A stretch of 64,000 bases of DNA, from NCBI RefSeq assembly GCF_016863195.1, contig NZ_BOOK01000036.1, positions 1-64,000 on the forward strand, given 5' to 3'. Position 1 is the first letter of the stretch. Each line of letters opens with the position of its first letter. The translations under genes were made by a program, and so were the position numbers. The DNA is from Paraplanobispora takensis. Lineage in GTDB: Bacteria; Actinomycetota; Actinomycetes; Streptosporangiales; Streptosporangiaceae. A model generated the notes under the pieces. It made no database searches. It worked only from the letters and a program-made list of their open reading frames with translations, and was not told the DNA's origin. Positions 1 to 8,920 of the stretch are shown piece after piece.

Positions 1-1280
1 CCGCCCTGCGCGCCGAGCCGTCGGTCCTCGACGCCGTGGTGATCGCGCACGAGCAGCATCTGGTCGCCTACGTGGTCGGCGAGCCCGATCCCGGACTGCG
101 CGAGCGGCTGCGCTCCCGGCTGCCCGATCACCTGATCCCGCGCGTCGTGGTGCCGCTCGACGCCCTCCCCCTCACCACCAGCGGCAAGCTCGACCGGGCC
201 GCGCTGCCCGCCCCCGAGCCCGCGAGCGGCCGGCCGTACGTCCCGCCGCGCGACGAGATCGAGGCCCGCCTGGCCGTACTGTTCGAAGAGATCCTCGACG
301 TGACCGCGGTGGGCGCCCTCGACGACTTCTTCGAGCTCGGCGGCCACTCGCTCAGCGCGCTCAGGCTGGCCGCCCGCGTCAGGCACGAGCTCGGCAGGAA
401 CCTGCCGGTCGCGGCCGTGCTGGCCGCGCCCACCGTCCACGAGCTGGCCGACGTGCTCAGGCAGCCCGAGGACCTCGCCCCGCCGAGCCGGATCGTGCCG
501 CTGAACACCCGGGGCGACAGACCGCCGATCTTCCTCTTCCACGCGCTGGGCGGCCAGGTGTTCCGCTATCACCCGCTGGCCCGGCGGCTCGGCCCCGACC
601 AGCCGGTGTACGCGATCGCCGCCCGCGGCTTGGCGCCCGGCGAGGAGCCGCACACCACGCTGGCCGGGATGGCCGACGACTACGCGGCCGACCTGCTCGC
701 CGTCCGGCCGCGCGGGCCGTACGTGCTGGGCGGCTTCTGCATCGGCGGGAACATCGCCCTGGAGGTCGCCCGCCGGTTGCGCGAGCGCGGCGCGGAGGTC
801 CCGCTGGTCGTGCTGATGTACGCCAACGCCGAGGAGCCGGTGGCCCCCGCCTCACTGGAGGACGACACCGTTCTGCTCTTCCACGCGCTCGCCGGCGGTC
901 CCGAGGAGACCCTGGGCCTCGACCCGGCCCGGCTGGCCGAGCTGCCGCCGCAGGAGCGGCTGCTGGCGGTCATGGGCGCGGCCTCGGCCGCCGACCGGCT
1001 GGCCCCCGACACCGCCGACGTCGAGCAGGCCCGCCGCTATCTGTCGGTCTTCCGGGCCAACGCGCACGCCGTGGGCGGCTTCCGGCACGAACCCTACGAC
1101 GGCGACGTCGCGCTCTTCGCGCCCCGCCCCGAGGACGGCCGGTGGTCCTCGGTCGTCAAGGGCGGGTTCGCGCACGCGCAGATCCCCGAGGAACGCGTCC
1201 CGATCCTCTACGAGCCCCTGGTCGCCGATGCGGCCGCGAACATCAGAAAGTGGATGGACCATGGCATCCCCCACCAGTGA
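1..1280 (+). CDS. Nonribosomal peptide synthetase, C-terminal part (end of A domain, PCP, thioesterase); 5' end outside window
   Basis: This is the terminal module of a peptide synthetase, which releases the finished peptide. The reading frame is open from base 3, so the gene starts upstream of the window. In order it shows the end of an adenylation domain (LPLTTSGKLDR, about bases 171-200), a carrier domain with the phosphopantetheine motif ELGGHSL (Ser codon 348-350), and an alpha/beta-hydrolase thioesterase from about base 510. The thioesterase nucleophile motif reads GGFCIGG, so the catalytic residue is Cys (codon 738-740) where most such domains have Ser. The strand that usually carries the catalytic Asp reads VLMYAN, so the Asp may be displaced. 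A His near the end (GGFAHAQIP) fits the triad. The stop overlaps the start of the exporter gene by 20 bases, implying one transcript. The product is unknown. Confidence 0.93.
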   Translation, partial: ALRAEPSVLDAVVIAHEQHLVAYVVGEPDPGLRERLRSRLPDHLIPRVVVPLDALPLTTSGKLDRAALPAPEPASGRPYVPPRDEIEARLAVLFEEILDVTAVGALDDFFELGGHSLSALRLAARVRHELGRNLPVAAVLAAPTVHELADVLRQPEDLAPPSRIVPLNTRGDRPPIFLFHALGGQVFRYHPLARRLGPDQPVYAIAARGLAPGEEPHTTLAGMADDYAADLLAVRPRGPYVLGGFCIGGNIALEVARRLRERGAEVPLVVLMYANAEEPVAPASLEDDTVLLFHALAGGPEETLGLDPARLAELPPQERLLAVMGAASAADRLAPDTADVEQARRYLSVFRANAHAVGGFRHEPYDGDVALFAPRPEDGRWSSVVKGGFAHAQIPEERVPILYEPLVADAAANIRKWMDHGIPHQ

Positions 1281-2529
1281 GCAGGCGAGCCTGTGGCGCA
1301 ACGCCGACTTCCTCCGGTTATGGGCCGGACAGAGCCTGTCGCAGTTCGGATCGTCCGTCACCTACTTCGCGATCCCCGTCATCGCCGTCACCGTGCTGAA
1401 CGCCTCCCCCCAGGAGATGGGCGTGGTCGGCTTCCTGCTGCGGGCGCCGATGGTGCTGTTCCTGCTGTTCGGGGTGCTCGCCGACCGGGTTCGCAAGCGG
1501 CCCATCCTGATCTGGACCGACGTGGCGCGCTTCGTGCTGCTCATGCTGATCCCGGTCGCCTGGTTCGCCGACATGCTCACGCTCACCTGGCTGTACGTCG
1601 TGATCTTCCTGATCGGGTTGCTCGGGACCATGTTCCAGGTCGCCTACCGCAGCTACTTCCCGTTCCTGGTGCCGCCGGAGAACTTCCTTGAGGGCAACTC
1701 CAAGCTGCAGCTGACCGAGTCGCTGGCCAACACCCTCGGTCCCGGTCTCGCCGCGGCGCTCCTCAAAGTGATCGCCGCGCCGGTACTGCTGATCATCGAC
1801 GCGGTGTCCTACCTGGCCTCGGCCGTCGCGGTCTCGCTGATCAAGCGGCCCGAGGCGCGGCCGGAGGCCGACGACACCACGGCGCGGCAGATCCACCGGG
1901 CCATCTGGGAGGGCGTCCTCTGGGTGATGAAGCACCCGCTGATCCGCCCGCTGGCGATCTCCTCCGCGGTGTACTCGCTGTTCATCCTGGGTGCGATGAA
2001 CTCCATCTACGCGCTGTACGTGATCCGTGAGCTGGGCGTGCCCGCGGCCTGGTTCGGCAGCATCCTGGCCGGCGGCGGCGTGGGCGCCATCGTCGGGGCG
2101 CTGCTGGCCGTACGGGTGATGCGGCGCTACTCCGTCGGCGGGGTCCTGCTCTGGGCGACCGTGTACGGCAACATGGCGCTCTTCCTCATCCCGCTGGCCT
2201 CCGGTCCGACCTGGCTGCGGGTCACCATGCTGGTGGTCTCGCAGGTCCTCGTCGGCGTCACCGCGCAGATCTTCTTCGTCACCAACACCACGCTCGTGCA
2301 GACGATCACCCCGCCGCATCTCCAGGGCCGGGTGGTGGCCTCCATCTACTCGCTCGGCCTGATCCCCGCGCCGCTGGGCGCGCTGGGCGCCGGGCTGCTG
2401 GCCGGGGCCGTGGGCATCCGGCCGGCGCTGTGGACGGTCATCGCGATCGGCGCGCTGGTGCCGATCGCCGCGCTGGCGTGGTCGCCGCTGGCCGGGCTCA
2501 AGCAGATGCCCGAACCAGTTGGGCGATGA
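1261..2529 (+). CDS. MFS exporter (MFS_3/EntS-like), probable peptide efflux
   Basis: This is a 422-residue major facilitator protein with about 12 hydrophobic segments. It begins WRNADFLRLWAGQSLSQFG, which is typical of the EntS-type exporters that sit in siderophore and peptide clusters. The short cytoplasmic ADRVRKRP motif after the second segment matches the MFS loop 2-3 signature. The start is placed at ATG 1261 because the frame upstream lies inside the synthetase gene and this ATG begins the family's usual N-terminus; an earlier in-frame start at 1228 is possible. It overlaps the synthetase by 20 bases and converges on the oxidoreductase gene with a 32-base 3' overlap. Its likely role is export of the cluster product (inferred from context). 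Confidence 0.9.
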   Translation: MASPTSEQASLWRNADFLRLWAGQSLSQFGSSVTYFAIPVIAVTVLNASPQEMGVVGFLLRAPMVLFLLFGVLADRVRKRPILIWTDVARFVLLMLIPVAWFADMLTLTWLYVVIFLIGLLGTMFQVAYRSYFPFLVPPENFLEGNSKLQLTESLANTLGPGLAAALLKVIAAPVLLIIDAVSYLASAVAVSLIKRPEARPEADDTTARQIHRAIWEGVLWVMKHPLIRPLAISSAVYSLFILGAMNSIYALYVIRELGVPAAWFGSILAGGGVGAIVGALLAVRVMRRYSVGGVLLWATVYGNMALFLIPLASGPTWLRVTMLVVSQVLVGVTAQIFFVTNTTLVQTITPPHLQGRVVASIYSLGLIPAPLGALGAGLLAGAVGIRPALWTVIAIGALVPIAALAWSPLAGLKQMPEPVGR

Positions 2530-3517
2530 GCCGCAGCTGCCGGCTGCGCAGCCGCCGGGTGGGCGTGACCAGGCCGACGATCAGGCTGGTCGCGCCCGCC
2601 TCGCGGTAGGCGGCGACCCGCTCGCGTAGCTTTCCGGCCGGGCCGCACAGGGTCATGGCGTCGATGAGCGCGTCCGGCAGCATGGCCATGGCCTCGCCCT
2701 GCCGCCCCTCCAGGAACGCCTCCTGCAGCTGGGACGCCTCCTTCTCGAAGCCGAGCGAGGCGGCCAGCCGGTTGTAGAAGTTGGTGCGCCGCGAGCCCAT
2801 GCCGCCGAGGTAGAGGGACAGCATCGGCCGCATCATGTCGTAGGCCAGTTCCTGGTCCTCCTCGACCAGCGTGAGCAGCATCGGCGCGACGTCGATGTCG
2901 CGTCCCTTCAGGTGGGCCCGCATCTCGGCCAGGTACTCGGGCGGGAAGTGGATGGCCAGCCAGCCGTCGGCCAGCTCCCCGGCCAGCTCGACCATCCGGG
3001 GGCCCATCGCCGCCAGGTACACCGGCAGCCGCTCCTGCACCGGCGAGACGGCCAGCGACAGCTCCTTGCCCTCGCTGCCCTCCAGCGGCAGCGTGAGCGT
3101 CTGCCCCCGGTAGCTCACCGGGGCGCCGCCGAGCGCCAGCCGTACGACCTCCAGATAGTCCCGGGTGCGGGCCAGCGGCCGCTCGAAGCGCTCGCCGTGC
3201 CAGCCCTCCACCACCTGCGGCCCGGAGACACCCACCCCGAGTCTGGCCCGGCCGCCGGACACCTGGTCGATGGTGGCCGCCGTCATCGCCGCGACCACCG
3301 GCTTGCGCCCGGACATCTGCAGCACGCCGGTGCCCAGCGCGATCCGCTCGGTCTGGCCGGCGATCCAGGCCATCAGGCTCGCCGGATCGGTGCCGTAGGT
3401 CTCGGCCGCCCACACCGACTCGTAGCCCAGCGCCTCCGCCTCGCGGACCAGCGCGAGGTGGTCGGCGGGGCCGAGGCCCGCGCCGCCCCAGTAGCTCATG
3501 CTGTAACCGAGGCGCAT
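2498..3517 (-). CDS. LLM-class (luciferase-like) flavin- or F420-dependent oxidoreductase
   Basis: This 339-residue protein is of the luciferase-like monooxygenase superfamily, a TIM barrel that uses FMN or F420. It starts MRLGYSMSYWG, has the typical ALGYESVWAAE segment near residue 30 and ends its barrel with GPAGKLRERVAAYREAGA, the usual C-terminal signature of F420-type members. The start ATG is preceded by AGGAG at good spacing. It is the last gene of the minus-strand biosynthetic operon and overlaps the thioesterase stop by 22 bases. Luciferase-like enzymes in such clusters may oxidise carrier-bound intermediates or the product; the substrate cannot be told from sequence. Its 3' end overlaps the convergent MFS gene. 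Confidence 0.9.
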   Translation of the reverse strand: MRLGYSMSYWGGAGLGPADHLALVREAEALGYESVWAAETYGTDPASLMAWIAGQTERIALGTGVLQMSGRKPVVAAMTAATIDQVSGGRARLGVGVSGPQVVEGWHGERFERPLARTRDYLEVVRLALGGAPVSYRGQTLTLPLEGSEGKELSLAVSPVQERLPVYLAAMGPRMVELAGELADGWLAIHFPPEYLAEMRAHLKGRDIDVAPMLLTLVEEDQELAYDMMRPMLSLYLGGMGSRRTNFYNRLAASLGFEKEASQLQEAFLEGRQGEAMAMLPDALIDAMTLCGPAGKLRERVAAYREAGATSLIVGLVTPTRRLRSRQLRLIAQLVRASA

Positions 3518-4230
3518 CCCATCTCCTGAGCGATCGCGGCGGCCAGCGGGCCGGGGGTCTCCTCGGCCAGCCAGTGGGTGCTGTCGAGCGGGCGCAGCGC
3601 CGGCCGGTGCGCGCTGTGCCTGCGCCAGCCCAGCAGGCCGCCCCGGCTCAGCGAGCGGTCCCGGGTCCCGTACAGGACCGTGACGGGGACGGGCAGCGGC
3701 GGCGCCGCCCGATGCCGGTAACCGGCCAGCAGCCCGAAGTCGGCGCGCAGCGCCGGTTCCAGCACCGGCCAGAGCGCCTCGCGCTCGGCCAGCTCGGGCG
3801 GGACGCCGCCGAGGTCGAGCAGCTGCTCCCAGAACAGCCACGACGGCAGCGCGGGCAGCCGGCGCAGCAGCGGCGTGATGTCCGGCGCCGCGAACGAGGC
3901 CACGACCAGCCGCTCCGGCGCGCCGCCGAGCTCCACGACCCGGCGGCAGACGAGGTAGGCCAGCAGCGCGCCGCTGCAGTATCCGAACAGCGTGTACGGC
4001 TCGCGCCACGCGGCCAGGTCCCGGGCCAGGTCGTCGACCAGCCCGTCGAGGTCGGTGCGCGGCGGCTCGGCGAGCCTGGCCTGGCGGCCCGGCAGGTTCA
4101 CCGCCCACAGGCCCACCTCGGGCGGGAAGTGCGCGGCCAGCTCGTTGAGCGAGGAGGGGCCGCCGCCGGCGTGCGGGAAGGTCACCAGGGCCCGCTCGCC
4201 CTCCTTGATCTGGACGAACCACGGCGTCAT
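3496..4230 (-). CDS. Type II thioesterase (RifR/TEII family) with Cys nucleophile
   Basis: This 244-residue stand-alone thioesterase normally removes mis-primed acyl groups from carrier domains. It has the TEII layout: FPHAGGG near residue 20, a nucleophile elbow at residues 82-87, an Asp in YGTRD and a late His in DSTHWLAEE. The elbow reads FGYCSG, so residue 85 is Cys (codon 3976-3978) where the family usually has Ser in GHSMG. The start ATG overlaps the synthetase stop (ATGA), indicating translational coupling. The operon also holds the carrier protein and the synthetase it probably serves. Whether the Cys changes editing activity or gives an amide or ester transfer activity is unknown. 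Confidence 0.92.
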   Translation of the reverse strand: MTPWFVQIKEGERALVTFPHAGGGPSSLNELAAHFPPEVGLWAVNLPGRQARLAEPPRTDLDGLVDDLARDLAAWREPYTLFGYCSGALLAYLVCRRVVELGGAPERLVVASFAAPDITPLLRRLPALPSWLFWEQLLDLGGVPPELAEREALWPVLEPALRADFGLLAGYRHRAAPPLPVPVTVLYGTRDRSLSRGGLLGWRRHSAHRPALRPLDSTHWLAEETPGPLAAAIAQEMGCASVTA

Positions 4231-7200
4231 CGGGTGCCTCCCAGGTGGGCGGCCAGCTCGGCGGCGGTCGGGTGGTCGAAGACGGCCCGGACCGGCAGGG
4301 AGCGTCCGGCCAGCTCTTCGAGCGGGGGGATCAGGCGGACGGCGAGCACGGAGTGGCCGCCGTTGAGGAAGAAGTTGTCGTGCGGGCCGAGGCCGGGCCG
4401 GCCCAGCGCGTCCCGCCACAGGTCCACGACCTTCCGCACGAGCCCCTCGCCCGCCTCGGGCGGGGCGCCCCGCTGCTCCTGCGGTACGGCCAGCTCCAGG
4501 TAGGCGATCTTGCCGTTGGCGGTGGTGGGCAGGCGGTCGGTGAAGACGTACTCGGTGGGCACCGCGTAGTCGGGCAGCCGGGTCCTGGCGAAGCGCCAGA
4601 GCTCCTCACGCATGTCCTTGCGGGCGGACTCGCGGGCGGACTCCCCGCCGGACCCGCGGCCGGTTTCGACGAAGGCCACCAGGCGGCCGTCGGTCTGCGG
4701 GTCGCCGTCCAGGACGACGGCCGCCGCGCGGACCTCCGCGTGCTCGTGCAGGACCGCCTCGACCTCGCCCAGCTCGATGCGGTGGCCGCGCAGCTTGACC
4801 TGCCGGTCGTCGCGGCCCAGCAGTTCCAGGACGCCGTCGTGGCGGAGCCTGGCCCGGTCGCCGGTGCGGTAGAAGCGGCCGTGGCGCTCGTGCCGCCCGA
4901 AGCGCTCGGCGGTCAGCTCCGGCCGGCCGAGATAGCCGGCGCTCACCCCGTCGCCCGCGATGCACAGCTCCCCCGGCACGCCCGGCGGCGCCTCACGACC
5001 GTGCTCGTCGAGGATGAGGATCCGGGTGTTGGCCAGCGGAGCCCCCACCGGCACCGGGTCGCCGGGCGGTTCCACCAGCTCGGCGGCCGTGGACCAGATG
5101 GTGGTCTCCGTGGGCCCGTACACGTTGAAGACCCGGCAGCCGAGCGCGAGCAGGTCCCTGGCCAGCGCGGCGGGCATCGGCTCGCCGCCGCACAGGACCG
5201 TGCGCCCGGCCAGCTCCCGCCCCGCCTCGGGCACGACGAGCCGCCAGGCCGTCGGCGTGGCCTGCGCGACCTCGACCCCTCCGGCCAGCTCCAGGAACCT
5301 GCGGGGCTGCATCTGGTCCTCGTCCGAGGCCACCACGACCGTGCCCCCGACGGCCAGCGGCAGCAGCAGCTCCAGCCAGGAGATGTCGAAGGAGGGAGTG
5401 GTGGACCAGAGCACCGAGCGCGGCGCGCCCAGCCGGCCGGCGAAGTCGAGCACGAGGTTCACCAGGTTGGCGTGGGTGACCTGGACGCCCTTGGGCCTGC
5501 CGGTGGAGCCCGAGGTGTAGATCACATACGCGATGTCCTCCGGCTCCGGCCCCCCGGAGACGGCTCCGGCCTCCCGGGAGACGGCCGCGGATTCCGGCAT
5601 CGCCGCCACGGGCGTACGGCCCGCCCACTCCGGCCGTTCCACGCCGGTGATCACCAGGCGGGCGCCGGAGTCGGACACCTGGTACGACAGACGCATCTCC
5701 GGCTGGCGGACGTCCAGCGGCAGGAACGCCGCCCCCGCCTGCCACGTCCCGAGCACGGCGGCCACCAGGTCGGACGAGCGGTCCAGGCCCAGCGCCACCA
5801 GGTCGCCCCGCCGTACCCCCCGCTCGTGGAGGAGCTCGCGGACGGCGGCGGCGCGCCCGAGCAGTTCGTCGTAGGAGACCTCGCGCGCACCCTCCCGCAC
5901 CGCGACCGCCTGCCCGGGCCCGATCCGCGGGAGCAACGTGCCCGGCGTGCCCGGCCACTCGCGCGCGGTGTCGTTGACCCGGTCGAGCACCGCCCGGTCC
6001 GCCGGGGACAGCACGTCGGTCACCGCTCCCGCGGCGGCCTGCCGGAGCACCGACGCCATCCGGGCCGCGAACGCCTCGATCTCGGCCTCGTCGTGCACCT
6101 CGGTGCTGTGCCAGGCCCTGATCGTCAGCCTGTCCGGCTCCTGCACGGCGACGATCTGCATGTCGAGGCGGCTGCGGTCGAACAGGTCCTCGATGTAGCC
6201 GGGCACCTCGCCGCGGATGCGCACCTGCTCGTCGCTCCACGGCCGGTAGTTGAACATGTGCCGGAACAGCGGCACCCGCCAGTCGTCGGTGCCGTGCCCG
6301 CGGTGGGCCAGTACCGCCTCCACCGACGCGTCGGCGTGCTCGACGCCTTCCGCCCAGGCCTCCTCGACCCGCCTGGCGACCTGGCCGAAGTCCTCGTCCA
6401 GCTCGGCGTGCACGCGCAGCGGGAGCGTGCTGACGCCGTAGCCGACGTGCCCGCGTCCGGTCGCGGACCTGGTGCTGACCGGCATGCCCACCACCAGGTC
6501 GGGCCCGGCCCCGTGGCCGCGCAGCGTCAGCAGGAAGGCCGTGGCCAGCACGATGTTGCCGGTGGTCCGCAGCCGCGTGCGGAGCTCGTCGAGGGCCTTG
6601 ACGGTCTCCTCGTCCACCTCCCACGAGCAGGTGTGCCCGGCGAAGGTCGGGCTGGAGGGGGAGTGCCTGCTGCCCGGCAGCACCGTGGAGGCCGGGTCCA
6701 CGCCGTCGAGCCGCTCCAGCCAGTAGTCCAGCGACTCCTGCGACGGGGTGCCCGGCTCCAGCATGGGAGCGGTGCCGGTCAGCTCGGCGGGCAGCGGGTC
6801 GTGGCCCGTCTGGCTGTCGTAGAAGCGGCCCAGCTCCTCCACCAGCAGCTGCATGGAGTGGGCGTCGATGACGCTGTGGTGGCCGACCAGGCAGACGACG
6901 CTGCCGCCGTCGAGCAGAGTGAAGTGGCCGGCCCTGATCAGCAGGTCGCGGCCGAGGTCGAACGGCTCGTCCAGGAAGCGCTGCAGATCCGCGACCAGCG
7001 TCTCCTCGGCCGTGGGCCGGGTCACGAGCTTGAGCTGCGCGTCCTGCGGCGCCGTGAGGTGCCTGACCGGTGCGCCGCCCACGACGGGGAACCTGAGCCG
7101 GAGCGCCGGATGCCGCTTGACCAGGCGATTCACCGCGATCTGCAGCGGCAGCCTGCGGAGGGTCTCACTCGTCCTGAACGCGACGGCCAGGTTGGAGACG

Positions 7201-8342
7201 CCGCTGTCCGGGGCGAGCTGCTCCAGGACCCAGAAGGAGTACGGCACCGCCGTGAGCGGGCGGACGGGCTCCATGGACGGCGGCAGCTCGTCGCCCGGCC
7301 TCGGGATCGGGACGCGCTGCAGCGGATGGTCGGGGTCCAGCGCCCGCCAGTCCACCGGGCAGCCGGCGACCCAGAGACGGGCGAGGGCGGCCAGGAACCC
7401 GCGCCGGTCCCGCCCCCAGGTCTCCTCTCCGGCGGACGCCCGATCGTCGTGAGCCGCCGGGTCCTCCCGCACCACGTCCGCGACCAGCTCGCCGAGCGGG
7501 CGCGTGATCGGTGCGGTGACGCCCAGGTCGGCGAGTACGGCGGTCAGGGCGTAGCGCGTGGTGAAGGCCGCGGCCGCGCCCGTCCAGTCGTCAGGCAGCT
7601 CGACGCCGTGGGCTTCGAAGGCCTCCGCGCAGACGTCCGCGGTCTCGGTGAAGACCCGGTCGACGCCGTACAGCGCCGCCGCCAGCCCGGGGTGCACCGC
7701 GCCCGGGGTGACGGCCGGGGCGGTGCCGGCGCGGCCGTGGAAGATCTCGGCCGTGCGGGCGGCGTCATCCCCGGCCCGGGGGGCGGCCTCCGCGCTCAGG
7801 GCCGCGGCGGTCTCGGCCGCGCTCTCGCAGACCACCGCTCCGCGCACCGGGTGCACCGCCCTGCCCCGCTGCAGGGTCCCGACGGCGTCGGCGAACAGGT
7901 CCTCGCGCAGGCCGGCGAAGAACCCCGCCAGGCCGCGCCGTACGGCGTCCGCCTCCTCGGGGGTGCGGCCCGACCACACCACCACGCGCGGCCCGGCGGC
8001 GGCGGGGGTGTGAACGGGCGGGTAACCGTCCTCGACCGACGAGTCGTCCGGCCAGATGATCCGGTGCACGATGTCGCCGTCGAGCAACGCCCGGTCGAGC
8101 AGTCGCAGCACCAGCGTCCCGGTGAGCGCGGCGACGTCGGCGCTCTCCGCCACGGCCAGCTCGCACTCCCCCGCCAGCAGCGCGGCGCACGCCTTGCGCA
8201 CTCCGTCGAACACGCGGACGGTCTGCGCCGCCGGATCGTGTCCCGCCTCCTCGACGGCGTCGTCCGGTCCGGCGAACCGGCCCTGGGCGACGACCGCGAC
8301 CGGCCTCTCCTCCAACTCGGTCTCAGACCCGGGAGCGGTCAC
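4227..8342 (-). CDS. Nonribosomal peptide synthetase: KS/AT remnant - condensation - adenylation (Gly predicted) - PCP
   Basis: This is a 1371-residue synthetase with a GTG start overlapping the carrier-protein stop. Residues 1-350 are not a normal NRPS region. They read as a collapsed polyketide ketosynthase plus acyltransferase: VAVVAQGRFAG resembles the KS start, GECELAVAESADV and LDRALLDGD resemble late KS segments, residues 117-145 resemble the KS-AT linker, 215-290 an AT core, and LWVAGCPVDWRAL the post-AT linker. The KS Cys motif and the AT GHSxG motif are both missing. Residues about 362-805 form a condensation domain with HHSVIDA at 488-494. Adenylation follows, with YTSGSTGRPKG, YGPTETT and a terminal GKIAYLEL. 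My manual reading of the specificity residues is D-I-L-Q-L-G-V-I-W-K, close to published glycine codes. A carrier domain with LNGGHSV ends the protein. There is no thioesterase, so it acts upstream of a releasing module. Confidence 0.93.
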   Translation of the reverse strand: MTAPGSETELEERPVAVVAQGRFAGPDDAVEEAGHDPAAQTVRVFDGVRKACAALLAGECELAVAESADVAALTGTLVLRLLDRALLDGDIVHRIIWPDDSSVEDGYPPVHTPAAAGPRVVVWSGRTPEEADAVRRGLAGFFAGLREDLFADAVGTLQRGRAVHPVRGAVVCESAAETAAALSAEAAPRAGDDAARTAEIFHGRAGTAPAVTPGAVHPGLAAALYGVDRVFTETADVCAEAFEAHGVELPDDWTGAAAAFTTRYALTAVLADLGVTAPITRPLGELVADVVREDPAAHDDRASAGEETWGRDRRGFLAALARLWVAGCPVDWRALDPDHPLQRVPIPRPGDELPPSMEPVRPLTAVPYSFWVLEQLAPDSGVSNLAVAFRTSETLRRLPLQIAVNRLVKRHPALRLRFPVVGGAPVRHLTAPQDAQLKLVTRPTAEETLVADLQRFLDEPFDLGRDLLIRAGHFTLLDGGSVVCLVGHHSVIDAHSMQLLVEELGRFYDSQTGHDPLPAELTGTAPMLEPGTPSQESLDYWLERLDGVDPASTVLPGSRHSPSSPTFAGHTCSWEVDEETVKALDELRTRLRTTGNIVLATAFLLTLRGHGAGPDLVVGMPVSTRSATGRGHVGYGVSTLPLRVHAELDEDFGQVARRVEEAWAEGVEHADASVEAVLAHRGHGTDDWRVPLFRHMFNYRPWSDEQVRIRGEVPGYIEDLFDRSRLDMQIVAVQEPDRLTIRAWHSTEVHDEAEIEAFAARMASVLRQAAAGAVTDVLSPADRAVLDRVNDTAREWPGTPGTLLPRIGPGQAVAVREGAREVSYDELLGRAAAVRELLHERGVRRGDLVALGLDRSSDLVAAVLGTWQAGAAFLPLDVRQPEMRLSYQVSDSGARLVITGVERPEWAGRTPVAAMPESAAVSREAGAVSGGPEPEDIAYVIYTSGSTGRPKGVQVTHANLVNLVLDFAGRLGAPRSVLWSTTPSFDISWLELLLPLAVGGTVVVASDEDQMQPRRFLELAGGVEVAQATPTAWRLVVPEAGRELAGRTVLCGGEPMPAALARDLLALGCRVFNVYGPTETTIWSTAAELVEPPGDPVPVGAPLANTRILILDEHGREAPPGVPGELCIAGDGVSAGYLGRPELTAERFGRHERHGRFYRTGDRARLRHDGVLELLGRDDRQVKLRGHRIELGEVEAVLHEHAEVRAAAVVLDGDPQTDGRLVAFVETGRGSGGESARESARKDMREELWRFARTRLPDYAVPTEYVFTDRLPTTANGKIAYLELAVPQEQRGAPPEAGEGLVRKVVDLWRDALGRPGLGPHDNFFLNGGHSVLAVRLIPPLEELAGRSLPVRAVFDHPTAAELAAHLGGTR

Positions 8343-8665
8343 CGGCCGTCCTCCCGTAGGCGGGCGCGGATGTCGCGGCGGTTGCCGGTGACCGGCCGCC
8401 GCCTGGTGTTCTCGGCCCGCGCCGGTCCACCGCCCTGGGCGATCAGGCGGCCGAGCGCGGCCAGGTTGGGATGGGTGAACAGCGCGGTGGCCGGCAGGTC
8501 GATGCCGAGGGTGGTGGTGATGTCATCGTGCAACTCGACCAGGGCCAGGGAGTTCAGTCCCGCTTCGAAGAAGTTCAGATCGGGATCGAGGGGGCGGCCC
8601 AGCCGCCGTTCCACGAGCTCCGCCACCAGGCGCTGGTGGTCAGTCGGCCGACTGGCATGGGTCAT
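8339..8665 (-). CDS. Free-standing acyl carrier protein (PKS-type)
   Basis: This 108-residue carrier protein is the first gene of the minus-strand operon. The core reads FFEAGLNSLALVEL, with the phosphopantetheine Ser in NSL (Asn replaces the usual Asp), followed by LPATALFTHPNLAAL. That is closer to polyketide ACPs than to peptidyl carriers. The start ATG at 8665 follows AAAGGA at good spacing; a longer frame to 8734 lacks such a site. The stop overlaps the GTG start of the synthetase. Because the synthetase retains KS/AT linkers but no internal ACP, this protein may be the detached carrier of a former hybrid PKS-NRPS module that now loads the condensation domain (inference). Confidence 0.88.
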   Translation of the reverse strand: MTHASRPTDHQRLVAELVERRLGRPLDPDLNFFEAGLNSLALVELHDDITTTLGIDLPATALFTHPNLAALGRLIAQGGGPARAENTRRRPVTGNRRDIRARLREDGR

Positions 8666-8920
8666 CCGGCATCCTTTGTCTGGGCCTGAAGACTGAAGCC
8701 TCCTGCCGGCGGGATCACCATCCGGCATACGCATCCTTCCCGAGTCACATAAGTATCGACAAGACCGTATTTTTCGTACTTCTCCGGGAATTCCGGCTTT
8801 TGAACCGTGGCCGTCCGCCGGGACGGCCGCGAACAGACCGCCGACCAGCGTTGATCATCATGTGGCCTCAGTCGGTACAGTGATGACGCGAGCACGGTGG
8901 ACAGAGGATGAGGCGAAATC

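Noticed and set aside
4245-8696. A 1483-codon open frame on the plus strand opposite the peptide synthetase
   Set aside because: It is the antisense of a clearly coding synthetase. Its translation is Arg/Gly/Val-rich with no domain, a usual high-GC shadow.
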